Below are positions 51,203 to 59,130 of a stretch of DNA of 64,000 nt, piece by piece. Each line of letters opens with the position of its first letter. The stretch's first letter is position 1. The position numbers and the translations under genes are program-made. The stretch spans positions 228,965-292,964 of the forward strand of contig NZ_BBMA01000006.1 of NCBI RefSeq assembly GCF_000971215.1, in the 5' to 3' direction. The DNA comes from Demequina silvatica. Its GTDB lineage: Bacteria; Actinomycetota; Actinomycetes; Actinomycetales; Demequinaceae. The notes below the pieces were generated by a model that saw nothing but the letters and a program-made list of their open reading frames with translations, made no database searches and was not told the origin of the DNA.

Positions 51203-52069
51203 TCAGGCGGCGCCCGCCTGAAGGTCGGCCTCGCGCTGGGCCTCGAGCATCCGGGCCCGGTCCGCGCGGCGCTGGGCCTGGCGGTCGGGGTCGGCGACCG
51301 GGGCCGCCATGAGGAGCCGCTGCGTGTACGGGTGCTCGGGGTCGGAGGTGACCTTGTCCCCGTCGCCGTACTCGACGATCTCGCCGTGGTACATCACCGC
51401 AACGCGATGGCTGAGGTGTCGCACCACCGCGAGGTCGTGCGACACGAACAGGTACGCGACGCCCGTGGCCTCCTGGATGTCCTTGAACAGGTCCAGGACG
51501 CGGGCCTGGGTGGACAGGTCGAGAGCGGACACCGGCTCGTCGCAGACGATCAGCGCCGGCTCGAGCGCGAGCGCCCTCGCGATCGCGATGCGCTGACGCT
51601 GACCGCCGGAGAACTCGCGCGGCAGGCGCTGCGCGGCGTCGGCGGGAAGCCCCACCTGGTCCAGCAGCGTGCGCACGCGCTTGCGGGCATCCGCCGCGGA
51701 CACGTTCTTCACCCGCAGCGGCTCGGCGAGCGTCTGCTCGATGGTGAGCGACGGGTTGAGCGACGTGTACGGGTCCTGGAACACCACCTGGATGTCCTCG
51801 GACAGCTCGCGCCGCTCGCGGCGGGAGATGGTGCCGATCTCGCGACCCTTGAACTTGACCGAGCCCTCGGTGACGGGCGCGAGGCCCAGCACCGCACGGC
51901 CCAGCGTGGTCTTGCCCGAGCCGGACTCGCCCACCAGGCCCACGCACTCGCCGGGCTTGACGTCGATGGACACGCCCTTGAGCGCTCGGAACGGCTTGCG
52001 GCCGAATCCCTTGATCGGGTACTCCACCACCAGGTCGGTGACCTCGAGGAGCGGTTCTGCGGCGGTCAC
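51203..52069 (-). CDS. Oligopeptide/oligosaccharide ABC transporter ATP-binding protein (DppF/OppF type)
   Basis: 288-residue ATPase. Walker A G-E-S-G-S-G-K-T-T (about 49-57), signature F-S-G-G-Q-R-Q-R, Walker B L-I-V-C-D-E-P-V-S-A-L-D, and the OppF C-terminal H-P-Y-T-Q-R-L-L are intact. GTG at 52069 overlaps the stop of the fused permease-ATPase gene. Together with GH3 and GH43 downstream, the importer probably carries plant-derived oligosaccharides rather than peptides. Confidence 0.88.
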   Translation of the reverse strand: MTAAEPLLEVTDLVVEYPIKGFGRKPFRALKGVSIDVKPGECVGLVGESGSGKTTLGRAVLGLAPVTEGSVKFKGREIGTISRRERRELSEDIQVVFQDPYTSLNPSLTIEQTLAEPLRVKNVSAADARKRVRTLLDQVGLPADAAQRLPREFSGGQRQRIAIARALALEPALIVCDEPVSALDLSTQARVLDLFKDIQEATGVAYLFVSHDLAVVRHLSHRVAVMYHGEIVEYGDGDKVTSDPEHPYTQRLLMAAPVADPDRQAQRRADRARMLEAQREADLQAGAA

Positions 52070-53877
52070 TTGGCACCTCCGGCGTTGACGTGACGGTCCG
52101 ACGAGTGCGAGAGCGAGCCGCGGGCGGCGCCGTCCTCGAGGATCGCGTCGAACAGGGACTGGGTGTACGCGTGGCGCGGGCCCGCGAAGATGGACCGGGC
52201 GGGCCCGGTCTCGACGATCCGGCCCTTCTGCATGACCGACACGCGGTCGCACAGGTCCGCGACCACACCGAAGTTGTGGGTCACCAGGAGCACGGCCACG
52301 CCGAGCTCCTGCTGGAGCCCCCGGAGCAGGTCGAGGATGTCGGCCTGGACGGTGACGTCGAGGGCCGTGGTCGGCTCGTCGGCGATGATGAGGTCCGGCT
52401 CGCAGGAGATCGCTCCGGCGATGAGGACGCGCTGCGCCTGGCCGCCCGAGACCTGGTGCGGGTAGGACCGGAAGGTCTTCTCCGGGTCGGGCAGGCCCAC
52501 CTTGGCGAGGAGGTCCAGCGCGCGCGCCTTCGCCTCCTTGCCGGAGATCCCGAGGGTCTCCCGCATCGGCTCGACCAGCTGGCTGCCGATGGTGAAGGAC
52601 GGGTCCAGGTTGGACATCGGCTCCTGCGGGACGTAGGAGATCCGCTTGCCCTGGATCTTGCGCATCTGCTTGACAGACTTGCCGGTGAGCTCGTCCCCGT
52701 CGAACACGATGCTGCCGGCCGCGACGCGCCCGCCCTCGGGGAGGAGCCCGAGGATCGAGAACGCCGTCTGGGTCTTGCCCGACCCGGACTCGCCGATGAG
52801 GCCGTGGACCTCGCCCTTGCGGACCGTCAGCGAGACGCCGTTGACCACCTGCGTGAGCGAGCCGTCCGGCTGGTCGTAGCCGACCACGAGGCCGTCGACC
52901 TCGAGCAGCAGGTCGCGCGGGGCGGCCTCCGTCTCGGCGTGGACCTCGGCGGGCGCACCCTCCGCGTTCACGGCGGCCTTGGTCTTCGACTTGGCCTTCT
53001 TGGGCTTGGCGGAGCGCTCGAGCTCGTCGCGCAGTGCGTTGGCGAACAGCGCGAAGGCGACGGACGCGAGGGCGATGATGGACGCGGGCCACACGAGCAG
53101 CAGCGGCTGCTGGTACATCTTGGTGAAGGCGTCGTTGAGCATCCCGCCCCAGGTGGGGATGGTCGGGTCGCTCATGCCGATGAACCCGAGGCCTGCCTGG
53201 ATCGCGATCGCGATGAGGGTGACGATCGCGGCCTGGATGATGACGGGCGCGCGCACCACCGTGAGGATGTGGCGGCCGATGATCGACGGGTCCTTGACGC
53301 CGGCGACGCGGGCGGCGTCGACGTAGAGCTCGTTCCTGACGCCCATGACCGCGGCCTGCGTGAGGCGGTAGAACGCCGGCGCGAGCAGGACTCCGAAGAT
53401 CGCCATCGCTCCCCACAGGGTGGGGCCGATCACCGCGCGTGCGGCGAGGAGGACCACGAGGCCGGGCAGCGCCATCACCAGGCTGGTGAGCCACGCGCTG
53501 ACGGACTCGAACCAGCGGCCGTAGTAGCCGGCGATGAGGCCCGAGGTGACGCCGATGATCGCTGCGAGGAAGGTCGCGAGCGCGGCGCCGAGCAGGCTGT
53601 ACCGGGTCGCGAAGACCAGGCGGGCCCACACGTCGCGGCCGGCCGAGTCGGTGCCCAGGAGGTGCTCGGCGCTCGGCGACGCGAGGATGTTGCGGATGTC
53701 CGCGTAGTCCGGGTCCTGGCTGGTGAGGAGCGGAGCGAAGGCCGCCATGAGGATGAGGAGCGCGATCACGATGATCGCGAAGAGCCCCGTGGGGTTCTTG
53801 AGCATGCGGCGCGCGAGGTGGGAGCGGCGCCCCACGTTCTCGGCGACCTCGAGCGTGACGTCGGCAGACTGGCTCAT
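52066..53877 (-). CDS. Fused DppC permease and DppD ATPase
   Basis: 603-residue fusion. Residues 1-about 285 are a DppC-type permease (G-T-D-S-A-G-R-D-V near 75, five to six membrane segments, and the C-terminal membrane exit). A charged Lys/Ala/Glu linker (about 288-325) follows. Residues from 328 on form a DppD ATPase with Walker A G-E-S-G-S-G-K-T (about 361-368), signature V-S-G-G-Q-A-Q-R, and H-A-Y-T-Q-S-L-F. These parts are usually separate proteins; the frame is continuous without a frameshift sign. It overlaps dppB and dppF by four bases each. Confidence 0.88.
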   Translation of the reverse strand: MSQSADVTLEVAENVGRRSHLARRMLKNPTGLFAIIVIALLILMAAFAPLLTSQDPDYADIRNILASPSAEHLLGTDSAGRDVWARLVFATRYSLLGAALATFLAAIIGVTSGLIAGYYGRWFESVSAWLTSLVMALPGLVVLLAARAVIGPTLWGAMAIFGVLLAPAFYRLTQAAVMGVRNELYVDAARVAGVKDPSIIGRHILTVVRAPVIIQAAIVTLIAIAIQAGLGFIGMSDPTIPTWGGMLNDAFTKMYQQPLLLVWPASIIALASVAFALFANALRDELERSAKPKKAKSKTKAAVNAEGAPAEVHAETEAAPRDLLLEVDGLVVGYDQPDGSLTQVVNGVSLTVRKGEVHGLIGESGSGKTQTAFSILGLLPEGGRVAAGSIVFDGDELTGKSVKQMRKIQGKRISYVPQEPMSNLDPSFTIGSQLVEPMRETLGISGKEAKARALDLLAKVGLPDPEKTFRSYPHQVSGGQAQRVLIAGAISCEPDLIIADEPTTALDVTVQADILDLLRGLQQELGVAVLLVTHNFGVVADLCDRVSVMQKGRIVETGPARSIFAGPRHAYTQSLFDAILEDGAARGSLSHSSDRHVNAGGAK

Positions 53878-54815
53878 GACAGACGCACCTTCGGGTTGAG
53901 GAACCCCTGCAGCAGGTCGAAGACGAGGTTCACGACGACGACCACCACGCCCGTGGCGACGACCACACCCATGACGATGGGGATGTCGCCCTGGGTGGTC
54001 GACTGGATGGTGAGGGGGCCGATTCCCGGGATGGCGAAGATCTGCTCGACGATGAGCGTGCCGCCCAGGAGGCCGACGAACTGCAGCGCGAGGACCGCGA
54101 GTGCGGGGCCGCCGGCGTTACGGAGCACGTGCTTGTAGATGACCTTGTTCTCCCGCACGCCGCGGCTGCGGAGCGTGCGGACCCAGTCCTGCCGCTGCGC
54201 GTCGATGACGGAGCCGCGCACCTGCTGCGCGACCGCCGCGACCGCACCGATCGACAGGGCGATGATCGGGAGCGTGACGCTCTCGAGCCATCCCGCCGGC
54301 GAGGCGGACCATCGGATGTAGCCCGTGGGCTGGAACCAGCCGAGGTTGAGGGCGAAGACGTTCACGAGCAGGATCGCGATGAGGAAGCTGGGGATCGCGA
54401 AGCCGAGGATGGAGAGCACCTGGATCAGGCGGTCGACCCAGCCGCGCTTGCGGGCCGCCCACACGCCGAGCGCGATGCTCACGATCGCGCTGATGAGCAC
54501 GGTGCCGACGACGAGGGTGAGCGTCACCGAGAGGCGGGAGGTGATGGTCTCCGCGACCGGCTGGCTGCTGAACCACGACCGGCCGAAGTCGCCGTGGAGG
54601 GCGTCGGAGAGCCAGTTGACGTAGCGAGGGATGAGCGGCTCGTTGAGCCCGAGCTCCTCGGCCTTCTTCGCGACGGTCTCCTCCGTCGCGGTCTGACCGA
54701 GGATCTGGCGGGCGATGTCGCCGCCGCTGAGATAGAGGAGCAGGTACGCGATCGTGGTGATCGCGAAGAGGAGGACGACGCCAGCGCCCAGGCGTCGCAG
54801 GGTGAATTGCACCAT
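53874..54815 (-). CDS. Oligopeptide/oligosaccharide ABC transporter permease (DppB type)
   Basis: 313-residue permease with six membrane segments. It has the N-terminal R-R-L-G-A-G-V-V-L-L-F segment, G-L-N-E-P-L-I-P-R-Y near 53, and the ATPase-contact region D-W-V-R-T-L-R-S-R-G-V (about 208-218) followed by V-L-R-N-A. Overlaps the fused DppCD gene. A hairpin separates it from the binding-protein gene. Confidence 0.9.
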   Translation of the reverse strand: MVQFTLRRLGAGVVLLFAITTIAYLLLYLSGGDIARQILGQTATEETVAKKAEELGLNEPLIPRYVNWLSDALHGDFGRSWFSSQPVAETITSRLSVTLTLVVGTVLISAIVSIALGVWAARKRGWVDRLIQVLSILGFAIPSFLIAILLVNVFALNLGWFQPTGYIRWSASPAGWLESVTLPIIALSIGAVAAVAQQVRGSVIDAQRQDWVRTLRSRGVRENKVIYKHVLRNAGGPALAVLALQFVGLLGGTLIVEQIFAIPGIGPLTIQSTTQGDIPIVMGVVVATGVVVVVVNLVFDLLQGFLNPKVRLS

Positions 54816-54854
54816 CGGAGGGATCCTTTGCCGATGCTTCAGTGGGAGGGGGTG

Positions 54855-54887
54855 GGTGCCGGGCCGCGCGGGGCGCAGCCCGGCACC
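54855..54887 (-). other. Intra-operon hairpin between binding-protein and permease genes
   Basis: A 10-bp perfect stem GGTGCCGGGC/GCCCGGCACC (54855-54864 with 54878-54887). Same position as the hairpin at 31293-31329 in the other importer operon; likely raises binding-protein message relative to the permeases. Confidence 0.6.
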
Positions 54888-54900
54888 GTGACGGTCAGCC

Positions 54901-56448
54901 TCAGCCGACCGGCTTGATGGTCCAGAGATACGGCCACGTGTTGCCGGTCTGCGCCTCTGCCGTGGTGCCCTCGGCGACCACCTTGGTGTTGTCGGTCCGG
55001 TAGAAGGGCACGAACCACGCCTGGTCGACGATGTACTGGTTCAACTCCGCACCGGCGGCCTCGTCGCCCAGCTGGATCTCACCGATGAGCTCCTCGACGG
55101 TCGGGTCCTCGTAGTGGAGGAAGTTGAACGTCGAGTCCGCGGCGATCTGGAAGGACGCGAGCTGGTAGTCGCTCGGGTCCTGCTGGAGGATCATCAGCGT
55201 CGCCGGCCACTTGCCCGCCACCATGTCGGAGATGAAGTTCGCCGGCGCGACGTCCTCGTAGACCACCGTGATGCCCACGTCCGCGAGCTGCTGCTGGATG
55301 AGCGTCAGCCACGACTGGTTGAGCGCTGCCGTCGAGGGCATGGTGATCTCGAGGCCGTCGGCGTAGCCCGCCTCGGCGAGGAGCGACTTCGCCTTCTCGG
55401 GGTCGTACGGGTACGTGCCGTCGAGCGCCTCGTCGAAGCTGGACGAGGTGGTCGGGAAGATCTGGCCCGTGGTGGTGCCGTAGCCCGCGGAGAACGCCTG
55501 CAGGATCGCGTCGCGGTCGAACGCGTACGCGATCGCCTGGCGCACCTTGACGTCCGCGAGGGCCTCGTTGAGCACGCCGCCGCGGTCCGCGAGGATGAGG
55601 CCGACCCAGTCGAGCTGGTTGGTGACGGTGCCGTAGCCGGAGGCCGTCATCTGGTCGAGCTGCGTGAGGTCGATCACCGAGGCGACGTCGACCTGGCCGC
55701 CCTGCACCGCGTTCAGCATGGCGGTGGAGTCCGTGTAGACGTTCGCGACCACGCGGTCGTAGTGCTGGTCCTCGGGGTTCCAGTAGTCGGGGTTCTTGTC
55801 GAACACGTAGGTGGTGCCGGCGACGGTCTCGCCCACGTTGAGCGTGTAGGGACCCGAGCCGATCGGGACGGTGTCGACGTCCGCGGTGTCGAAGGCCGCG
55901 GGCGACTCCTGGAGGCCGGCGTTCTGGGTGAGGTACACCTCGAGGGCCGGGTCGGGCTCGCTCATGGTGATCTCGACGGTGTCCTCGTCCACCGCGGTGG
56001 CGTCCGCGACGCGGCCGAGGTTCGAGGCGTTCGGGGAGGTGCCGTCGCGGAAGCGCAGGATGTTCTGGGCGGCGACATCGGCGTCGAACGCGGTGCCGTC
56101 GGTGAACGTGACGTCGTCGCGCAGGTCGAGCGTGAGGGTCATGCGGTCCTCGCTCCACTCCCAGGCGGTCGCGAGGTTGGGCGAGATGGTGCCGTCCGGC
56201 TCCATGCGCAGCAGCGAGTCGTAGACCGCCTGCATCATGGGCGACTCGTTGGCCCAGTTGGCGTTCGCTGCCGCGAACGACGTGACCTGGGCGATGACGC
56301 CGAGGGTCACGGTTCCGCCGGACTCCGAGCCGCCCTCGGAGGCGCCGCTCGTGGTCGGGTCGGACGAGGAGCCGCCGGAGCAGCCCGCCAGAGCGGCGAC
56401 CGACACGGCGGCTGCCGTGGTGATCAGTGCTCGCTTCTTCGAGAACAT
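54901..56448 (-). CDS. Family-5 ABC transporter substrate-binding lipoprotein (Dpp/oligosaccharide type)
   Basis: 515-residue extracellular lipoprotein. The signal sequence ends in lipobox L-A-G-C (about residue 23) and a Ser/Gly/Thr linker follows. The body shows L-A-T-A-W-E-W-S-E-D (about 92) and the F-T-D-G-T-A-F-D-A-D-V block typical of family-5 binding proteins. Many actinobacterial members bind cello-, xylo- or manno-oligosaccharides. The ATG at 56448 follows GAAGGAA; an in-frame start 48 codons upstream is disfavoured because it would bury the signal peptide. First gene of the Dpp-GH3-GH43 operon. Confidence 0.88.
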   Translation of the reverse strand: MFSKKRALITTAAAVSVAALAGCSGGSSSDPTTSGASEGGSESGGTVTLGVIAQVTSFAAANANWANESPMMQAVYDSLLRMEPDGTISPNLATAWEWSEDRMTLTLDLRDDVTFTDGTAFDADVAAQNILRFRDGTSPNASNLGRVADATAVDEDTVEITMSEPDPALEVYLTQNAGLQESPAAFDTADVDTVPIGSGPYTLNVGETVAGTTYVFDKNPDYWNPEDQHYDRVVANVYTDSTAMLNAVQGGQVDVASVIDLTQLDQMTASGYGTVTNQLDWVGLILADRGGVLNEALADVKVRQAIAYAFDRDAILQAFSAGYGTTTGQIFPTTSSSFDEALDGTYPYDPEKAKSLLAEAGYADGLEITMPSTAALNQSWLTLIQQQLADVGITVVYEDVAPANFISDMVAGKWPATLMILQQDPSDYQLASFQIAADSTFNFLHYEDPTVEELIGEIQLGDEAAGAELNQYIVDQAWFVPFYRTDNTKVVAEGTTAEAQTGNTWPYLWTIKPVG

Positions 56449-56534
56449 CTTTGTTCCTTCCGCGTGGGGAGAACGGCCCCTCCATGGACCGATGCGTGCC
56501 ACCGTAACCCCAAACCCGAGTGACAGCAAGGTAT

Positions 56535-56554
56535 TTATCAAAGCGTTATCAAAG
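56535..56554. promoter_or_regulatory. 9-bp direct repeat upstream of the Dpp operon
   Basis: TTATCAAAG at 56535-56543 and again at 56546-56554, one helical turn apart, in an AT-rich island about 90 bp before the binding-protein gene. Looks like tandem activator or repressor half-sites; the regulator is unknown (TetR1 or TetR2 are neighbours). Confidence 0.4.
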
Positions 56555-56680
56555 GCTGAATGGATATGTCCGCTGGGAGCGAGCACAGTCACAGAGGGTC
56601 GAAACGCGCACGCGAAGGCGGGCCCGGCGCTACCGCACCGAGCCCGCCCTGAGCGCGCGTCCCGCGCCCCGGAGCCGCCA

Positions 56681-58153
56681 TCAGGCGACCCTGATCACCA
56701 CCCGGGCGTACGAGGTCGACGGGACCGGCGCATCGTCCACGGCCTCGACAATCACGTGGATCGCGTCGCCGGCGCGCGCGTCCGCCGGGATCCCGATCGC
56801 GAGCGTGGCCCCTGACAGCTCTACGGTCGCCGACCCCTCGCAGGATCCCGCCTCGCGATACTCCCACGCGGTCAGAGCGACGGCATCGCCATCGGGGTCG
56901 CTCGCGTGGAGCGTCACCTCGACCCGTTCCCCCGCCGCGCCGGAAAGGTCCACGCCGGGCTCCACGGTGAGCGCGGGCGCGTGGTTCGCGTCCTCGAACC
57001 GCGGCGTCACGCTCCATCGCAGGCGGGTCGCGAGATCACGCTGGAACGCGCCGAGCCAGCGCGCGGCCGCGTAGTCGTTGACGGTGGTGCCGAACGGGGT
57101 CTCGACAGGAGCCATGCCCTCCGGGAGGGAATCGTGCGCGAGGCCGCTCACCCACTCGTGGGGGTCGGAAGGGCTGGGCGCCTGGCGGCCGCCCCAGCCG
57201 CCGAAGTGCGGCCCCTCCCAGTTCCGGAGGCCGTTGTCGATGTGCATCGCGAAGTTCGAGGAGTCGCCCTCGGAGATCCACGCGCCCGGCGGGAACACGG
57301 GGCACCAGACGCGGTAGCCGAGCGCCTCGAGCTCGTCCTTGGTCTTACCTGCGATCCCGAAGTAATCCTCGTCGTCGAAGCCTGCGGCCATCTGAAGGCC
57401 GTCGCCCCACACGCGGTACGCGCTGCCGATCGGGCCGACGCCCGAGACGTGCTCGGCCATCCACTCGGGCGTCAGGTACACCTGATCCTCGTCCCGGACC
57501 ACGAGGCGCGCGAAGTAGCCCCACGCCAGGGTCGCGACCTCGCGCAGCTCGAGCTCGGGCCAGTGGGGGCGGATGTACTCGTCCCACGTCTGGTCCTGCT
57601 TGCCGAAGCTCGTGATCACGGTGCGCGCGACCACCGTGCGGTAGGTGTCCTCCCAGGTGCCGGCGCGCTTGGCACGCTCCTCGATCGAGAGCAGGGCGCG
57701 CGCAATGGTGTTGGTGCCGCCCCAGGCCTGCACGAACACCTGGCGGTCGTCGCCGTCGAGCAGGACGTCCTCGATGAGGCGTGAGCCGTCCGTCTCCTGA
57801 TCCGTGTCGCCCTTGGTGAGGATGTTGCCCTGCTTGACGAGCGCTCGGAGATGCTCCGGCGATGGGTAGCGCGCGTCGTGGACCCTGAGGTTGTCCCACG
57901 CCTGCTCGTAGGCGTCGACCGCTTGGTCGATGTGGCCACGAGCGCCCGCCGGGGGCCAGCGGTGCGGCTCGACGCCGGCGGCCGGGTCGCCCGCCCAGTG
58001 GAACTGGCTCGAGGAGTAGATCAGGCCGGCGAGGTCGATCTCGTTGCTGTAGAGCACCAGGCGGAGCATCGAGTTCAGGTCGTCGAGCTCGGGGTCCGTG
58101 GTGACGATCACCCGCGGGCGGCGCGCGCCGTCCTGCCGGTCCGCTGCTGTCAT
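56681..58153 (-). CDS. Cytoplasmic DUF1593 / Sde182-type nucleoside-hydrolase-like protein (paralogue 3)
   Basis: 490-residue member of the same family as the genes at 13679 and 42443, but with no signal peptide: the Asp cluster T-T-D-P-E-L-D-D is at residues 18-25. The start at 58153 is fixed by a GGAGG ribosome-binding site. It keeps F-G-G-W-G-G-R-Q (about 382) and the C-terminal beta-sandwich (S-D-P-D-G-D). Gly of the T-D-G motif is replaced by Pro. Same strand as and upstream of the Dpp operon, divergent from TetR2. It presumably acts on an imported product. Confidence 0.82.
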   Translation of the reverse strand: MTAADRQDGARRPRVIVTTDPELDDLNSMLRLVLYSNEIDLAGLIYSSSQFHWAGDPAAGVEPHRWPPAGARGHIDQAVDAYEQAWDNLRVHDARYPSPEHLRALVKQGNILTKGDTDQETDGSRLIEDVLLDGDDRQVFVQAWGGTNTIARALLSIEERAKRAGTWEDTYRTVVARTVITSFGKQDQTWDEYIRPHWPELELREVATLAWGYFARLVVRDEDQVYLTPEWMAEHVSGVGPIGSAYRVWGDGLQMAAGFDDEDYFGIAGKTKDELEALGYRVWCPVFPPGAWISEGDSSNFAMHIDNGLRNWEGPHFGGWGGRQAPSPSDPHEWVSGLAHDSLPEGMAPVETPFGTTVNDYAAARWLGAFQRDLATRLRWSVTPRFEDANHAPALTVEPGVDLSGAAGERVEVTLHASDPDGDAVALTAWEYREAGSCEGSATVELSGATLAIGIPADARAGDAIHVIVEAVDDAPVPSTSYARVVIRVA

Positions 58154-58215
58154 GGTCGCCTCCTTGCGATGCGGCGCGGCGCGGCGTGCTGCCCTCTCCC
58201 ACGCGCTCGAATGTT

Positions 58216-58231
58216 CATTCGCTAGCGAATG
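58216..58231. promoter_or_regulatory. Perfect 16-bp palindrome, site C of the shared operator family
   Basis: CATTCGCTAGCGAATG is perfectly self-complementary, between DUF1593 paralogue 3 and TetR2. Related sites A (13441-13456) and B (33793-33808) precede the SorC1 operon and the nucleoside hydrolase operon. Confidence 0.7.
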
Positions 58232-58301
58232 ACCGTACCAGCATCGCACCGCAGCGCGTCCGACCCTCGCGGCCGCACGAGGGTCGCGGCATACTGCGCG
58301 C

Positions 58302-58958
58302 ATGACGACCGCCCGCATCTCGGATCCACAGCCTCAGCCGCGTGGCGCACGTGGGCCCTACCGGTCCGGGGTCCTGCGGCGCGAGCAGATCCTGGACGCA
58401 GCGGTCGAGGTCTTCGGCCGACACGGCTACGTGGGCGGCTCCATGCGACGCATCGCCGAGCTGGTCGGCGTGTCACACGCGGCGTTGTCCCGCCACTTCG
58501 CCACCAAGGACGAGCTGCTCACCGCCGTGCTCGAGCGATCGGATGCCGCCAACGGGGCCGCGATCGCGACCGACGGCGATCCCCTCTCCGAGCTCGACGC
58601 GTTCGCGCGCCTCGTGTCGGCCAACGGCGAGCACCGCGCGCTGGTGGCGCTCCTCCTCACCATGGCAGCCGAAGCCTCCGACCCCGATCACCCCGCCCGC
58701 ACCTTCATGGCGGCTCGCTATGCGCGGACCGTGGAGAACGTGTCGCACCTGCTCGTCGACGCCGGCGCCGCAGGCCAGACCCGACTGTTCTCGCCGGCCG
58801 AGGCCGAGTTCGAGGCGCGCGCCTTCGTGGCGCTCATGGACGGGCTGCAGCTGCAGTGGCTGCTTGATCCTCGCATCGATCTCGCGTCGACCGTGGCGAC
58901 CGCGTACGCCGCCATCCGCGACCGATGGGTGTCGGGGCCCGAGGCTTCGCGTAGGTGA
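58302..58958 (+). CDS. TetR-family transcriptional regulator 2
   Basis: 218-residue regulator with helix-turn-helix at about 29-66 (I-L-D-A-A-V-E-V-F-G, then I-A-E-L-V-G-V-S-H-A-A-L-S-R-H-F). The C-terminal domain contains L-M-D-G-L-Q-L-Q-W-L-L, nearly the same as in TetR1. It is divergent from the cytoplasmic DUF1593 gene, with the 16-bp palindrome in the shared region, so it is the leading candidate for binding that operator. Confidence 0.9.
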   Translation: MTTARISDPQPQPRGARGPYRSGVLRREQILDAAVEVFGRHGYVGGSMRRIAELVGVSHAALSRHFATKDELLTAVLERSDAANGAAIATDGDPLSELDAFARLVSANGEHRALVALLLTMAAEASDPDHPARTFMAARYARTVENVSHLLVDAGAAGQTRLFSPAEAEFEARAFVALMDGLQLQWLLDPRIDLASTVATAYAAIRDRWVSGPEASRR

Positions 58959-59012
58959 GGCGAGGCTCCTCGCCCTCACCCGAGAGGGTCGCGCCGTCGG
59001 GTCGTCGCTAAA

Positions 59013-59030
59013 TGTTGCCACCTGGTAACA
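59013..59030. promoter_or_regulatory. Imperfect palindrome upstream of the secreted hydrolase
   Basis: TGTTGCCACCTGGTAACA has outer arms TGTT/AACA and inner CCA/TGG, located about 100 bp before the esterase start codon. Possible operator; no regulator is adjacent except TetR2 upstream. Confidence 0.35.
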
Positions 59031-59130
59031 GTTGGGCATATGGTCCGACCGTGCCCGCGCAACGTCGCTGGCATGTGCGCGAACCAAGGACGGTACGCGA
59101 GCACCCGAACTCAACGACGAGGAGCGGACC

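Noticed and set aside
49766..54138. Two long plus-strand open frames over GH3 and the Dpp genes
   Set aside because: Shadow frames with biased low-complexity composition and no start signals.
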